Source: Streptomyces sp. SID3212
GTDB lineage: Bacteria > Actinomycetota > Actinomycetes > Streptomycetales > Streptomycetaceae
Assembly (NCBI RefSeq): GCF_009865405.1
Contig: NZ_WWJY01000454.1
Location: 1 to 64,000, forward strand
Length of the DNA stretch: 64,000 nt
Reading direction: 5' to 3'
The notes under the pieces were generated by a model, which did no database searches, was not told the DNA's origin, and saw nothing but the letters and a program-made list of their open reading frames with translations. Below are positions 44,190-52,374 of the stretch, one piece after another. Numbering within the stretch: position 1 is the stretch's first letter; every line of letters starts with the position of its first letter. The position numbers and the translations under genes are program-made.

Positions 44190-45236
44190 GGTCAGGTCGC
44201 AGCCCTCCCAGCGCAGGGACGGCTGGTCGGTCTCGTTGGCCTCCAGGATTCCGCCGGCCGCCACGAGGGAACGGAGCCGTGTCTCGCTCCCGTCGGGCGA
44301 CACGACGACGAGCCGCTGCCCGTCCCCGGCCGTCGAGCTGCCGACGAGGACGTGCCCGAGGTCGGTCTCCTTGCGCACCTGGAGGTGCTCGTCCTCGATC
44401 AGGCCGAGCGCGGCCAGGTCCACCGAGGCCTCGGCGACGGTGGCCTTGTCGAGTTCCTCGACGTAGTCGATGCCCGCGCGCTGGAGGAACGCCAGCTTGG
44501 CGGTACGGCGGTGGGTCTCCGTCCCCGCGTCGAGGAAGCGCCGCAGGATCTCCAGGTCGGTGGCGCCGATGTCGATGTTCGTGGAGATGTTCTTGCTGTG
44601 CATGTTGTAGACGTACGTGGCTTCCGTCGGCAGCGAGATCGGGATGCCGGCGGCGGCGAACCGCAGCCACAGGTCCCAGTCCTCGGCGTAACGGCACGAC
44701 CGGTAGCCGCCGACCGCCTCGTAGTCCTTCCTGCTGTACAGGCAGCCGACGCCGATGTAGTTGCGCACCAGCATGTAGACGTACTGGTCCTTGGACTCCG
44801 GCAGCCGCTCGACCACCGGGCGCGGGATGTTCTCGGTCTCGCCCTCCACCAGCAGGAACCGCCGGGGCGCGATGAGGCCGGGCTGCCGCGCGTACGCCTG
44901 GGTCATGCCGGCCACCGCGCCGGGCAGCAGGGTGTCGTCCGCGTCGAGCTGGAGGATGAACTCCGAGCTGGTGGCCTCGATCGCGGTGTGGCGGGCGTGC
45001 CACGTGCCCCGCGGTTCGGACCGGATGACCTTGAGGGGCAGCAGGTCGACCCACCGGCGCGCCCGGTGGTAGGTGTCGTCGTCCGAGCCGTCGTCGACGA
45101 CGACGACCTCGTTCGGGGTGACCGTCTGGGTCACGAGGGAGGCCAGCGCGCGGTCGATGTACGCGGCGCCGTTACGGGCCGGGATGATCACCGCGACGGT
45201 GGGGGTGTTCACCGGGAGTTGCTGCTCAGCTGACAT
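44172..45236 (-). CDS. Glycosyltransferase family 2
   Basis: 354 residues from the ATG at 45236 (AAGGAG 5 bases upstream; the frame continues earlier through low-complexity DNA). GT2 blocks: AVIIPARNGAAYIDRAL, VVDDGSDDDT, LQLDADDTLLPG (DxD) and YAEDWDLWLR. About 110 C-terminal residues beyond the catalytic domain are of unknown type. No membrane helix, so it is a soluble transferase. It lies immediately downstream of the peptide precursor gene on the same strand. Confidence 0.87.
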   Translation of the reverse strand: MSAEQQLPVNTPTVAVIIPARNGAAYIDRALASLVTQTVTPNEVVVVDDGSDDDTYHRARRWVDLLPLKVIRSEPRGTWHARHTAIEATSSEFILQLDADDTLLPGAVAGMTQAYARQPGLIAPRRFLLVEGETENIPRPVVERLPESKDQYVYMLVRNYIGVGCLYSRKDYEAVGGYRSCRYAEDWDLWLRFAAAGIPISLPTEATYVYNMHSKNISTNIDIGATDLEILRRFLDAGTETHRRTAKLAFLQRAGIDYVEELDKATVAEASVDLAALGLIEDEHLQVRKETDLGHVLVGSSTAGDGQRLVVVSPDGSETRLRSLVAAGGILEANETDQPSLRWEGCDLTWFGWH

Positions 45237-45498
45237 CGATGCTCCTTGATGGATGGGCCGGGTGAAGGGAGGAAAGGTGGGTCGGGGAGAAGAGAGGAGA
45301 ACAGAGGGGAAGAGAGGGCAGTGCGCCGCGATGGCCTCGTACGGCCGGGTCGGTGTGCGCGGTCGGCACGGCACACCGGGAGACAGGGGCGGCGACGCCG
45401 GAGAGTCCTCAACGGGTCGGCACTGGGGGAGCCGGGTGGTGCGAGTGGTACGGGGAGAGCGAGGGAAACGGGCGGGGGTCCCGTCTCCCGGAGGGGCC
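45237..45498. other. Non-coding, purine-rich spacer downstream of precursor gene
   Basis: 262 bp without a convincing gene. On the plus strand, 45240-45320 is a purine-rich run (GGGAGGAAAG, GAAGAGAGGAGAAC); 45340-45400 holds a weak inverted repeat (GTGTGC...GCACAC). I see no strong terminator, so transcription from the precursor promoter may continue into the GT2 gene. Confidence 0.5.
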
Positions 45499-45741
45499 CT
45501 ACGGCCAGTCGATGTCGTCCGTGCCGGGGGCGCCGGCCGGGCTGACCACGGGGTTCGGCCCCGGCCAGTCGATGCTGCCTGTCGTGTCGAAGGCGGAGGA
45601 AACCGTGAGGTTGTTCCCCGGCCAGTCGATGTCAGCCACCGCGGCGGCGAGCGGAAGTGCCAGGAGAGCGGTGGCGGCCGGCAGTGTCAGTAAAAACGCC
45701 GCGACGGCCGAGGTGGACGAGGTGCCGGTGAACTTGCGCAT
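45499..45741 (-). CDS. Secreted signal-peptide precursor with three IDWP repeats (candidate quorum-sensing propeptide)
   Basis: 80 residues from the ATG at 45741 (GGAG 5 bases upstream). MRKFTG is the charged N-region, a hydrophobic core runs to about residue 35, and a signal-peptidase site follows LAAAVA. The mature 44-residue part contains DIDWPG directly after the cleavage site, SIDWPG in the middle and DIDWP as the very last five residues, separated by Pro/Gly/Ser/Asn-rich linkers. The three copies are encoded by near-identical DNA words (GGCCAGTCGATG on the plus strand). A rare TTA codon is codon 17 (45691-45693). The gene is divergent from an XRE-TPR regulator and begins a minus-strand gene row. 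This matches propeptides of RRNPP systems, where a short C-terminal fragment is re-imported to bind a TPR receptor. A cell-wall or inhibitor peptide is an alternative. Confidence 0.75.
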   Translation of the reverse strand: MRKFTGTSSTSAVAAFLLTLPAATALLALPLAAAVADIDWPGNNLTVSSAFDTTGSIDWPGPNPVVSPAGAPGTDDIDWP

Positions 45742-45806
45742 GGGAACTCCAGTGGATCCGTTGACGGTTCGGGCGGCGCTGCGACGCCGGGTGCTGACGA
45801 GGAATA

Positions 45807-45871
45807 AAGCTAGTAACTGGAAAAGCTGTTTGGCAAGTACTTGCCTAGGATCTGCCAAAGTGTGACTCAGG
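45807..45871. promoter_or_regulatory. Divergent operator/promoter between precursor and regulator genes
   Basis: The perfect dyad GGCAAGTACTTGCC (45832-45845) is followed by TGCCAAAGTGTGACTCAGG (45853-45871). For the precursor (minus strand), TTGCCA (complement of 45831-45836) and TAGCTT (complement of 45807-45812) are 18 bp apart: a good -35/-10 pair with the dyad over the -35. It predicts a 5' leader of about 55-60 bases. A further TTGCC lies at 45896-45900. The same half-sites recur across the cluster. Confidence 0.7.
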
Positions 45872-46062
45872 GTGATCCCGGCCCGGGGAGATCAATTGCC
45901 AACAGGTCCGGAACTTTGTCAGCACGCAGTGTGGCCGCTACAGTGACCGTCAGGCATAATGGGGACTCTTCTGAGGTGTCTGAGACGCTGAGGCAGGAGG
46001 TCGACCGTCGGCCGAAAACTGGATCCGTGTGTATCTGGATCCCCGTGAATAGTGGGACCGCC

Positions 46063-47301
46063 ATGATGGAACAGCCCTATTTCGGTCGTCGCCTCAAAGA
46101 GCTGAGGAGGGCGCGCCGGCTCTCCCAGGCCGCTCTGGCGGGTGAGGAAATCTCCACCGGGTACCTGTCACGACTGGAGTCCGGTGCCCGACAACCCACC
46201 GAGCGGGTTGTCACATACCTTGTCAAGAAACTTGCCGTGGAGCGGTCGGCGTTCGACGTGCCGCCGAGCGGTGGTTCGCTGGCCCAGGCCCTCTCCCTCG
46301 CGACCTCCTCCGACAGCGACGAGACGGTCGAGCGCCTGATCATCGCGCTGGACCAGGCGGAGGACGAGGATCTCCTGCTGCGCTGGCAGGCCCTGTGGAT
46401 CATCTCCCGGCACTGGCAGCGCCGCGGCGAACACGCCGAGGAGCGGGAAGCCCTGGAGGAACTGGTCAGGATCGCCGACGAACTGGCGCTGCCCGAGTTG
46501 CAGTGCAGGGCCCAGTCCCAGCTCGCCCGGTTGCTGAGGGCGACGGGCGAGGTGACCCGCGCCATCGACATGGCCACCCACGCCTATCAGTTGGCCACGC
46601 AGGGCAAACTGTCCGTCTCCGACGTCGGGACGGCGTTGCAGACGCTCGTCGCGGCCGAGGCCGAGGCGGGCCGGCTGCCCGACGCCAGGGCCCACGTGGA
46701 CGAACTGGTCGCCCTGGTCGAGAACGGCGGCTCGGAGGTCATGCGGACCGAGGCGCTCTGGTCGGCGGCCACGGTGCGTTTCCGGCAGGGCGACCACGAG
46801 CGGGCCCGGGAGTTCCTCGAACGCGCGATGAACGAGCTGGACAGCCGGGTCGACCTCACTCTCTGGGTACGGCTCCGGCTGGCCACCGCCTCGCTCTGCC
46901 TCCAGACCGAGCCGCCGCTCACCACGCTCGGGCGCGCGTACCTCCAGGAGGTGGAGGGCGCGCTCGCCCTCGTCGGTACGTCGGTGATGCGGCAGGAGCT
47001 GCTGATGCTCCAGGCGTATCTCGCCTTCCACGAGGGCCGGTACGAGGACGCCCGCGCCGCGCACGACGAACTCAACTGCGACGACATGCGCATGACCTAC
47101 CGTGACCGGATCAGGCTCAGCATCCTCGACAGCCAGCTGCTGCTTCTGGAGGGCGACGAGGAGCGCGGCCTGGGGCAGCTCAGGGAGCTGGGCGAGCAGG
47201 CGAGGCAGGCGTCGAACATCGACCTCGCGGCGGACATCTGGCGCATCCTCGCGGGCGCGCTGGAGACGTCCCGCCGGCGGAGGTCGGCGGCCGAGGGCTG
47301 A
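46063..47301 (+). CDS. XRE-family HTH regulator with TPR-like C-terminal region (candidate peptide receptor)
   Basis: 412 residues. The frame is open from 45841, but upstream residues are encoded by operator DNA, so ATG 46063 (or 46066) is preferred; its ribosome-binding site is weak. HTH_3 at about 6-62: FGRRLKELRRARRLSQAAL, then ISTGYLSRLESGARQPT. From about 70 to 405 the protein is all helical with TPR-like helix pairs (ALEELVRIADELALPELQCR, ARAHVDELVALVE, ERAREFLERAM, AAHDELNC). Size and layout equal PlcR/NprR/Rgg-type RRNPP receptors, whose TPR groove binds a re-imported peptide. Unlike SARPs it has no winged helix or ATPase domain. Divergent from the precursor gene and next to the dyad, it probably controls itself and the cluster. 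Confidence 0.85.
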   Translation: MMEQPYFGRRLKELRRARRLSQAALAGEEISTGYLSRLESGARQPTERVVTYLVKKLAVERSAFDVPPSGGSLAQALSLATSSDSDETVERLIIALDQAEDEDLLLRWQALWIISRHWQRRGEHAEEREALEELVRIADELALPELQCRAQSQLARLLRATGEVTRAIDMATHAYQLATQGKLSVSDVGTALQTLVAAEAEAGRLPDARAHVDELVALVENGGSEVMRTEALWSAATVRFRQGDHERAREFLERAMNELDSRVDLTLWVRLRLATASLCLQTEPPLTTLGRAYLQEVEGALALVGTSVMRQELLMLQAYLAFHEGRYEDARAAHDELNCDDMRMTYRDRIRLSILDSQLLLLEGDEERGLGQLRELGEQARQASNIDLAADIWRILAGALETSRRRRSAAEG

Positions 47302-47347
47302 GAGCGGCGCGGCCCCCAGGCCGCCGATACGTCGCCGGTACGTACGG

Positions 47348-47394
47348 ATCCCCTCGTCCCCCACCGGAAACATCAGGGTGGGGGACGAGGGGAT
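47348..47394. terminator. Bidirectional terminator after regulator gene
   Basis: Perfect 17-bp stem ATCCCCTCGTCCCCCAC / GTGGGGGACGAGGGGAT with a 13-base loop between convergent regulator and esterase genes. Confidence 0.9.
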
Positions 47395-47402
47395 GAGTGT
47401 GT

Positions 47403-48410
47403 TCAGAGGGCCAGTACGCGCCTCAGCCAGCCGACCCGCGCGTGATGCGCCGTCCGGGAGACGACCGCGTCGGGGACCCACTCGTCGAAGCTGTGGAAGG
47501 CGCCCGCCCACACGTGCAGTTCCGCCTCCCCGCCGGCCTGCCAGAGCCGGGACGCGTAGGCGACGGCCGTGTCGCGCAGCGCCTCCACCGACCCGACCTC
47601 GATCCAGGCCGGCGGAAGCCCCGAGACGTCGTCCGCCCGGGCGGGCGCGGCGTAGCAGGAGACGTCGTCGGTGCCCCGCCGGTTGCCGAGCAGCGCCGCC
47701 CACCCCGCGGCGTCGGACTCCCCGTCCCAGAGCCCCACCCGGCCCATCTGCCGTGCCGAGAAGCTGTCGCACCGGTCGTCGAGCATCGGGAACTGGAGGA
47801 ACTGCCCCAGCAGCGGCGGCCCCTGGCGGTCCCGGGCCAGCAGGGCGAGCCCGGCGGCGAGGGCGCCGCCCGCGCTGTTGCCGCTGACGACGGTACGGTC
47901 CGCGGGCAGCCCGAGCCGCCCGGCGTTCTCCGCCAGCCAGAGCAGACCGGCGTAACAGTCCTCCACCGGGGCCGGGTCCGGGTGCTCCGGGGCGAGCCGG
48001 TAGTCCACCGACAGCACGGCGAGCCGAAGCTCCTCGGCGCGGTTGAGCTCGCCCGTCAGCTCCGTACTACGGTGGCTGCCGGCCACCATGCCACCGCCGT
48101 GCGTGTGGTAGATGACACCGCGCGGCGCCTCCGTCCCGGCCGGCCGGCAGAGCAGCAGGGGGATCTCGGGCCGGCCGGCCGTCGCGGGCACGGCAAGCTC
48201 CTCGATCGTGAACGCCCCGTCCCGGCGGATCGCGTCGTCGGAGAGCCGGCCGCGCAGGCTCCTGCGCCGCCGGTCGGCGACGAGCGCGGGAGTCAGCGGC
48301 ATGGGCAGCTCCGCGAGGATGGCGCGCAGTGGCGCCCCCAACTCGACGTCGAACGGGGGTATTTGCCCGGTGCACGGGTGTGGTCGCAGTGAGGTCGTGG
48401 TCGCGGTCAT
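47403..48410 (-). CDS. Alpha/beta hydrolase, HSL-type esterase
   Basis: 335 residues. HGGGMVAGS oxyanion motif, nucleophile in SGNSAGGALA, and Asp/His in VEALRDTA and GAFHSFDEW. Hormone-sensitive-lipase-type esterases hydrolyse small acyl esters. In a cluster with glycosyl- and acyl-type steps it may remove a protecting ester or act in release. Soluble. It follows RidA on the same strand with a 44-bp gap. Confidence 0.88.
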   Translation of the reverse strand: MTATTTSLRPHPCTGQIPPFDVELGAPLRAILAELPMPLTPALVADRRRRSLRGRLSDDAIRRDGAFTIEELAVPATAGRPEIPLLLCRPAGTEAPRGVIYHTHGGGMVAGSHRSTELTGELNRAEELRLAVLSVDYRLAPEHPDPAPVEDCYAGLLWLAENAGRLGLPADRTVVSGNSAGGALAAGLALLARDRQGPPLLGQFLQFPMLDDRCDSFSARQMGRVGLWDGESDAAGWAALLGNRRGTDDVSCYAAPARADDVSGLPPAWIEVGSVEALRDTAVAYASRLWQAGGEAELHVWAGAFHSFDEWVPDAVVSRTAHHARVGWLRRVLAL

Positions 48411-48454
48411 GGTCGTCGGTGCTCCTGGGGTCGTCGCGTGGGTGGTTTCCCGGA

Positions 48455-48880
48455 TCAGCGGGCGTCGGCGCCGTCGGTGTCACCGACCAGCGCGAACGCG
48501 TCCACTTCGAGCAGCAGTTCGGGCCGGAACAGCGCCACGACCTGCACCACGGTGCTGGCCGGCGGGCGCGCGGTGTCGATGAACTCGTCGCGTACGGCGA
48601 GGACGGCCGGTACGAACGCCACGTCGGTGACGTAGTACGTCAGCTTGATGACGTCGTCGAAGGTGGCCCCCGTGGCGGCCAGACAGGCCCGCATGTTGGT
48701 GAAGACCTGCCGGGCCTGGGCGGCCGGGTCGCCCTCGCCGACGAGCGTGCCCTTCTCGTCGAACGGCATCTGACCGGCGAGTGCGGCCAGCCTCCCCGGT
48801 CCCGTCACCACGTGGGTGTAGCCGGAACTCGGCTCGACGCCCTCCGGGGCCGAGATGTGCGTGAGCCGCCGCTGTTTCAT
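48455..48880 (-). CDS. RidA/YjgF family protein
   Basis: 141 residues from the ATG at 48880 (GAAGG 8 bases upstream); ATG 48886 is possible. GQMPFDEKGTLVG, NMRACLAATGATFDDVIKLTYYV and the Arg of FRPELLLEVDAFA mark the YjgF/UK114 fold. RidA proteins hydrolyse reactive imines and enamines made by PLP enzymes and flavin oxidases; the cluster has several of both. Here it may be a dedicated imine hydrolase. Confidence 0.9.
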   Translation of the reverse strand: MKQRRLTHISAPEGVEPSSGYTHVVTGPGRLAALAGQMPFDEKGTLVGEGDPAAQARQVFTNMRACLAATGATFDDVIKLTYYVTDVAFVPAVLAVRDEFIDTARPPASTVVQVVALFRPELLLEVDAFALVGDTDGADAR

Positions 48881-48925
48881 GACCATGTCCTTCACCCTTC
48901 CGTTGTTCCTGACCTGTTCCCGGGG

Positions 48926-48965
48926 CCTGTTGTGCCGGGCCGTGCCGGGCAGTGCTGGGCTGTGC
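48926..48965 (-). repeat. 10-bp tandem repeats between NRPS and RidA genes
   Basis: Four 10-mers on the minus strand, each beginning GCAC (48956-48965, 48946-48955, 48936-48945, 48926-48935), starting about 40 bases after the NRPS stop. Closer to the stop a doubled ACGGTACGGA also occurs. Confidence 0.7.
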
Positions 48966-49006
48966 CATGTCCACGTCACCCTTGGACTCCGTACCGTTCC
49001 GTACCG

Positions 49007-52000
49007 TCACACCACGCCCGGCGACAGGCTCCGCAGCCGGTCCGTGAAGCGCTTGGCGATCTCCTGCGCGGTGGTCTCCGCGACCGCCTCCGGGCGGAAG
49101 GAGACCTCCACCCGCAGCCCGCCGCGCTCGTCGGGCCACAGTTCGGTGTGCAGTTCGAGCGGGAGGTCCAGATACGGCTGACGCAGGAACTCGGTCCGTA
49201 CGCCGGCCAGTTCGAGCCGGGGGACCGCGTTGTCCTGGAGCGCGAACAGCGCCTGGTAGAGCGGCGGCCGGCCGGTGCGGGGCCGGCCCGTCAGGCTGAG
49301 GATCTCCCCGAGGGAGACGTCCTGCGCGGCGACGGCACGCGCGGTGATACGAGAGGTCTCGCGCGCGGCGTCCGTACCACCGCCCAGGGCGGCACCACGC
49401 AACCGCAGGCACAGCATGATGATGTGGCAGCCGACCACACCGTCGAGCCGCGCGCCGTCGCGCCGCGCCACGGGCACGCCGACGGCGAAGTCGCGCCGGC
49501 CGGTCACCTCCGCCAGGGCCGCGGCCCAGTTCGACAACAGCACCGCGAAGCGGGTGACGCCCGCCTCCCCGGCCAGGTCGTCCACGCCGGCCAGTACGGC
49601 GGACGACAGCGGCATGTCGACGCGGCCAGGCACTCCGGTCGCCGGCTCCGGAGGCGCGGCCGGCCACCGGAGATCCGGTACGCCGGTCAACTCGCCCCGT
49701 ACGTACTCCTCATGGGCGGCCGACGCGGTCTGCCGCCGGTAGCGCGCGCGTTCCTGGTGGACCTCCGCCAGCGAGGGAGGCGGGGGCTCGGCCGTCCGCC
49801 CGCCGCCTTTCGCCGCGTCGTACGCCGCCGCGAGGTCGCGCGCGAGGACGGACTCCGACCAGCCGTCGAAGGCGATGTGGTGCACCACGACCCCGAACAC
49901 CGAGGACCGCCCCCCGGCCACCGGGACCAGCACGGTGCGCCACAACACGCCCTGCTCCGGGTCCAGTTCACCGGAGAGCGTGGCACGCACCGCCGAGACG
50001 GCGCTGTCGACGGTGTGCGCGGGCGGCAGGATCTCGACGGGGGGCGGGGGAGCGTCCACGAGCAGCGCGTACGGCGCGGGGTCCAGGACGTACGCGGCAC
50101 TCAGGGACTCGTGGCGCCGGTGGGTCTCGGCGACCGCCGTCTCCAGGGCCGCCGTGTCCAGGTCCCCCTCCACGAGCCAGGCCAGCACGCAGTGTGCCGT
50201 CAGGTCCGAGGGGGCGAGCAACTGCCGTGTCAGATAGACGGTTTGCAGGGAGGTGAGAGGGGTGTCGCCGCTCTCCGGCGGTGCCTCCGGCAGGTGGTCG
50301 GGCGGCGGGGTCGTGCGGAGCCAGTGGGCGAGCGCGGCGACGGTCGGCCGCTCGTAGAGCGTGGCGACCGGGACGGGGCGGCGGAGCCGCGCGGCCAGCC
50401 GGGCACAGACCCGGCCGGCGCCGAGCGAGGTGCCGCCCAGCGCGACGAAGGGTGTGCCGAGCGGGACATCCGCCCGCCCGAGCACGGCGGCGAACGTCTC
50501 GGCGACCGCGCGTACGGTCGGATCGGCGAGATCGGCGGGATCGGCGGGATCGGCGGGATCGGCGAAGTCAGCGGCATCAGTGAGATCGGTGAAGTCGGCG
50601 GTACCGGCCGCGCGGCCCGTGTCCTCCGTACGTACGATCCCCTCGCCGCCCTCGCCCGCGTCCGGCACCAGCCGCAGCAGTGCCCGTTCGTCCAGCTTCC
50701 CCCGGGCCGTCAGCGGAAAGGCGTCCACCGTGACCACCCGGGACGGCCGTTGGTACGAGACAAGAGCCCCGGCCAAGGCGGCCGTCGCGCCCTCCAGCGG
50801 ATCCCCCGGCTCGACGGGCACACAGAACGCCACCAACTCCTGCGCCGTTCCCGAGGCGTCCTTCCTGGCCAGGACGCGACACGCCCGTACGGCCGGCAGG
50901 CACCGCTCCACCTGGCGCTCGACCTCGGCGGGCTCCACCCGGTGACCCCGGATCTTCACCTGCCGGTCGGCCCGCCCCCGGAAGTGCAGCAGCCCGTCCG
51001 CGCCCCACACCCCCAGGTCCCCCGTCCGGTAGACGCGCAGGGCCTCGCCGTCGATCGTCACCCGGGTGAACGCGGCCTCGGTGAGGGCCGGATCGCCGAG
51101 GTAGCGCAGCGCGAGGCCTTCCCCCGCGACACAGATCTCGCCCGTCTCGCCCACGGCGCACACCCGGGTGCCGTCCAGCACATGGACCCCCGTGCCGGGG
51201 ACCGGGCGGCCCAGGGGAATTCCGCCGGGCAGGTCGCAGTCGGCCGGTGTGATGCGGTGGGTCGTGGCGAACACCGTGCTCTCGACCGGCCCGTAGCCGT
51301 TGAGCAGCACGATCCCCGGGTGCCTCAGCAGGAAGCGCCTGACGTGCGCGGTGGAGAGCCGCTCGCCGCCGATCATGACCTGGCGCACGCCCTCGAAGGC
51401 CGCCGGGTCCTCGTCGGTGATCATGTTGAAGAGGCTGCTGGTGAGCCAGACCGTGTCCGTCCCGTGGACCGACACCCCGGCCCGCAGGGCGGCGGGGGAG
51501 AGGTACGGGTCCTCGACGACCACCGATCGGCCCCCGTTGAGCAGGGCGGACCACAGCTCCAGCGAGAACGCGTCCCACGGCGGCGGGGCCGCGAGGGGCG
51601 TCACCGTACTGGCGCCGAAGTGCGCGAAGGTGTCCGGCGCGAAGAGGCGGGCCGTCGCGCGGTGGGGCGTCACCACTCCCTTGGGCCGGCCGGTCGTCCC
51701 CGACGTGAAGAAGACACACGCGGGGTCGGTGCCCGCGACCTCGGCGGCCCGGAAACCCGGCGGCGCCTCCACCGGCCGGGTGGGTGGTGTCCACACCGGC
51801 AGGCCGTGACCCTCGGGGGTCCCGGCGGCGGACCGGGCCACCACGAGGGGCGCCGCCAGATCGGCCATCGCCTCGCGCAGACGGCGCGCGGGCCACTCCG
51901 GGTCCAGTGGGGCGTAGGCCGCGCCCGCCTTGAGGACCGCGAGCAGCGCGACCACCAACTCCGGCCCCCTGGGCAGCAGAACGGGTACGAACGCGCCCGG

Positions 52001-52198
52001 CGCGACCCCGGCGGCCACCAGCTCGGCCGCCCAGGCGTCGGCGGTACGGTCCAACTCCCCGTACGTCATGCTCCGGCGGTCTCCCGCCAGGGCGACGGCG
52101 TCCGGGCGGGCCCGCGCCGTCCGTGCGAACGTCTCGTGCAGGCCTTCGTCGGAGGTGGCACCGGGGCGTCCCGCGGTCCATTTCGGGTCTGGTTGCAC
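49007..52198 (-). CDS. NRPS protein A-PCP-C
   Basis: 1063 residues from the GTG at 52198, which has GGGGAG 9 bases upstream. The frame is open to a GTG at 52279, but that lies inside the proposed promoter. Adenylation domain (about 20-550): FFTSGTTGRPKG, NGYGPVESTV, VYRTGDLGVW, RADRQVKIRGHRVEPAEV, Lys in TARGKLDER. Pocket residues read by eye are D,A,L,L,M,G,G,V,F,K; substrate not assigned. A tripeptide-repeat linker (ADP/ADF) follows. PCP (about 590-665) Ser in ALGGTSLGAG. C domain (about 680-1060): HHIAFDGWS carries the catalytic His. The C-terminal position of C is unusual. It could condense this PCP's aminoacyl group with an acceptor supplied by another protein, or form the releasing amide bond. 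Confidence 0.92.
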   Translation of the reverse strand: MQPDPKWTAGRPGATSDEGLHETFARTARARPDAVALAGDRRSMTYGELDRTADAWAAELVAAGVAPGAFVPVLLPRGPELVVALLAVLKAGAAYAPLDPEWPARRLREAMADLAAPLVVARSAAGTPEGHGLPVWTPPTRPVEAPPGFRAAEVAGTDPACVFFTSGTTGRPKGVVTPHRATARLFAPDTFAHFGASTVTPLAAPPPWDAFSLELWSALLNGGRSVVVEDPYLSPAALRAGVSVHGTDTVWLTSSLFNMITDEDPAAFEGVRQVMIGGERLSTAHVRRFLLRHPGIVLLNGYGPVESTVFATTHRITPADCDLPGGIPLGRPVPGTGVHVLDGTRVCAVGETGEICVAGEGLALRYLGDPALTEAAFTRVTIDGEALRVYRTGDLGVWGADGLLHFRGRADRQVKIRGHRVEPAEVERQVERCLPAVRACRVLARKDASGTAQELVAFCVPVEPGDPLEGATAALAGALVSYQRPSRVVTVDAFPLTARGKLDERALLRLVPDAGEGGEGIVRTEDTGRAAGTADFTDLTDAADFADPADPADPADLADPTVRAVAETFAAVLGRADVPLGTPFVALGGTSLGAGRVCARLAARLRRPVPVATLYERPTVAALAHWLRTTPPPDHLPEAPPESGDTPLTSLQTVYLTRQLLAPSDLTAHCVLAWLVEGDLDTAALETAVAETHRRHESLSAAYVLDPAPYALLVDAPPPPVEILPPAHTVDSAVSAVRATLSGELDPEQGVLWRTVLVPVAGGRSSVFGVVVHHIAFDGWSESVLARDLAAAYDAAKGGGRTAEPPPPSLAEVHQERARYRRQTASAAHEEYVRGELTGVPDLRWPAAPPEPATGVPGRVDMPLSSAVLAGVDDLAGEAGVTRFAVLLSNWAAALAEVTGRRDFAVGVPVARRDGARLDGVVGCHIIMLCLRLRGAALGGGTDAARETSRITARAVAAQDVSLGEILSLTGRPRTGRPPLYQALFALQDNAVPRLELAGVRTEFLRQPYLDLPLELHTELWPDERGGLRVEVSFRPEAVAETTAQEIAKRFTDRLRSLSPGVV
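50521..50601. repeat. In-frame 9-bp repeats encoding the A-PCP linker
   Basis: Nine consecutive imperfect 9-mers related to GATCGGCGG, translated on the minus strand as repeats of (A/T)D(P/F/L)A. They form the linker between adenylation and carrier domains. Confidence 0.85.
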
Positions 52199-52272
52199 GC
52201 CGTCCCACTCCCCTGGATGCTGGCGGCGCACGGCCGGGAGGCCGTACGGGTGTCGATGGGTGAGGTGATAGG

Positions 52273-52299
52273 TTGTCACAATGTTGCCTAGCTTGGCAA
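52273..52299. promoter_or_regulatory. Divergent operator/promoter between NRPS and kinase genes
   Basis: TTGCCTAGCTTGGCAA (52284-52299) is a near-perfect palindrome. Rightward TTGTCA-18-CAATGT; leftward TTGCCA-18-CAACCT, the same -10 as the P450 promoter. The 17-base word TTGCCTAGCTTGGCAAT is identical to that at 53336. Confidence 0.7.
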
Positions 52300-52374
52300 T
52301 GTCCGTCGTCGGAGGGTGGCGTCCTGTCCCGGCAGGATGAGGCCGTCCACCCCGCCCCTACCGAGGAGATACGC

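Noticed and set aside
45499-45741. Precursor as a lanthipeptide or other RiPP
   Set aside because: It has a classic Sec signal peptide and no Cys, and no RiPP-type modifying enzyme (LanM, YcaO, radical SAM) is encoded nearby; the divergent XRE-TPR gene fits a signalling peptide better.
45841-46062. N-terminal extension of the XRE regulator (74 more codons)
   Set aside because: These residues are encoded by operator DNA and have no counterpart in HTH proteins, where the HTH lies close to the N-terminus.
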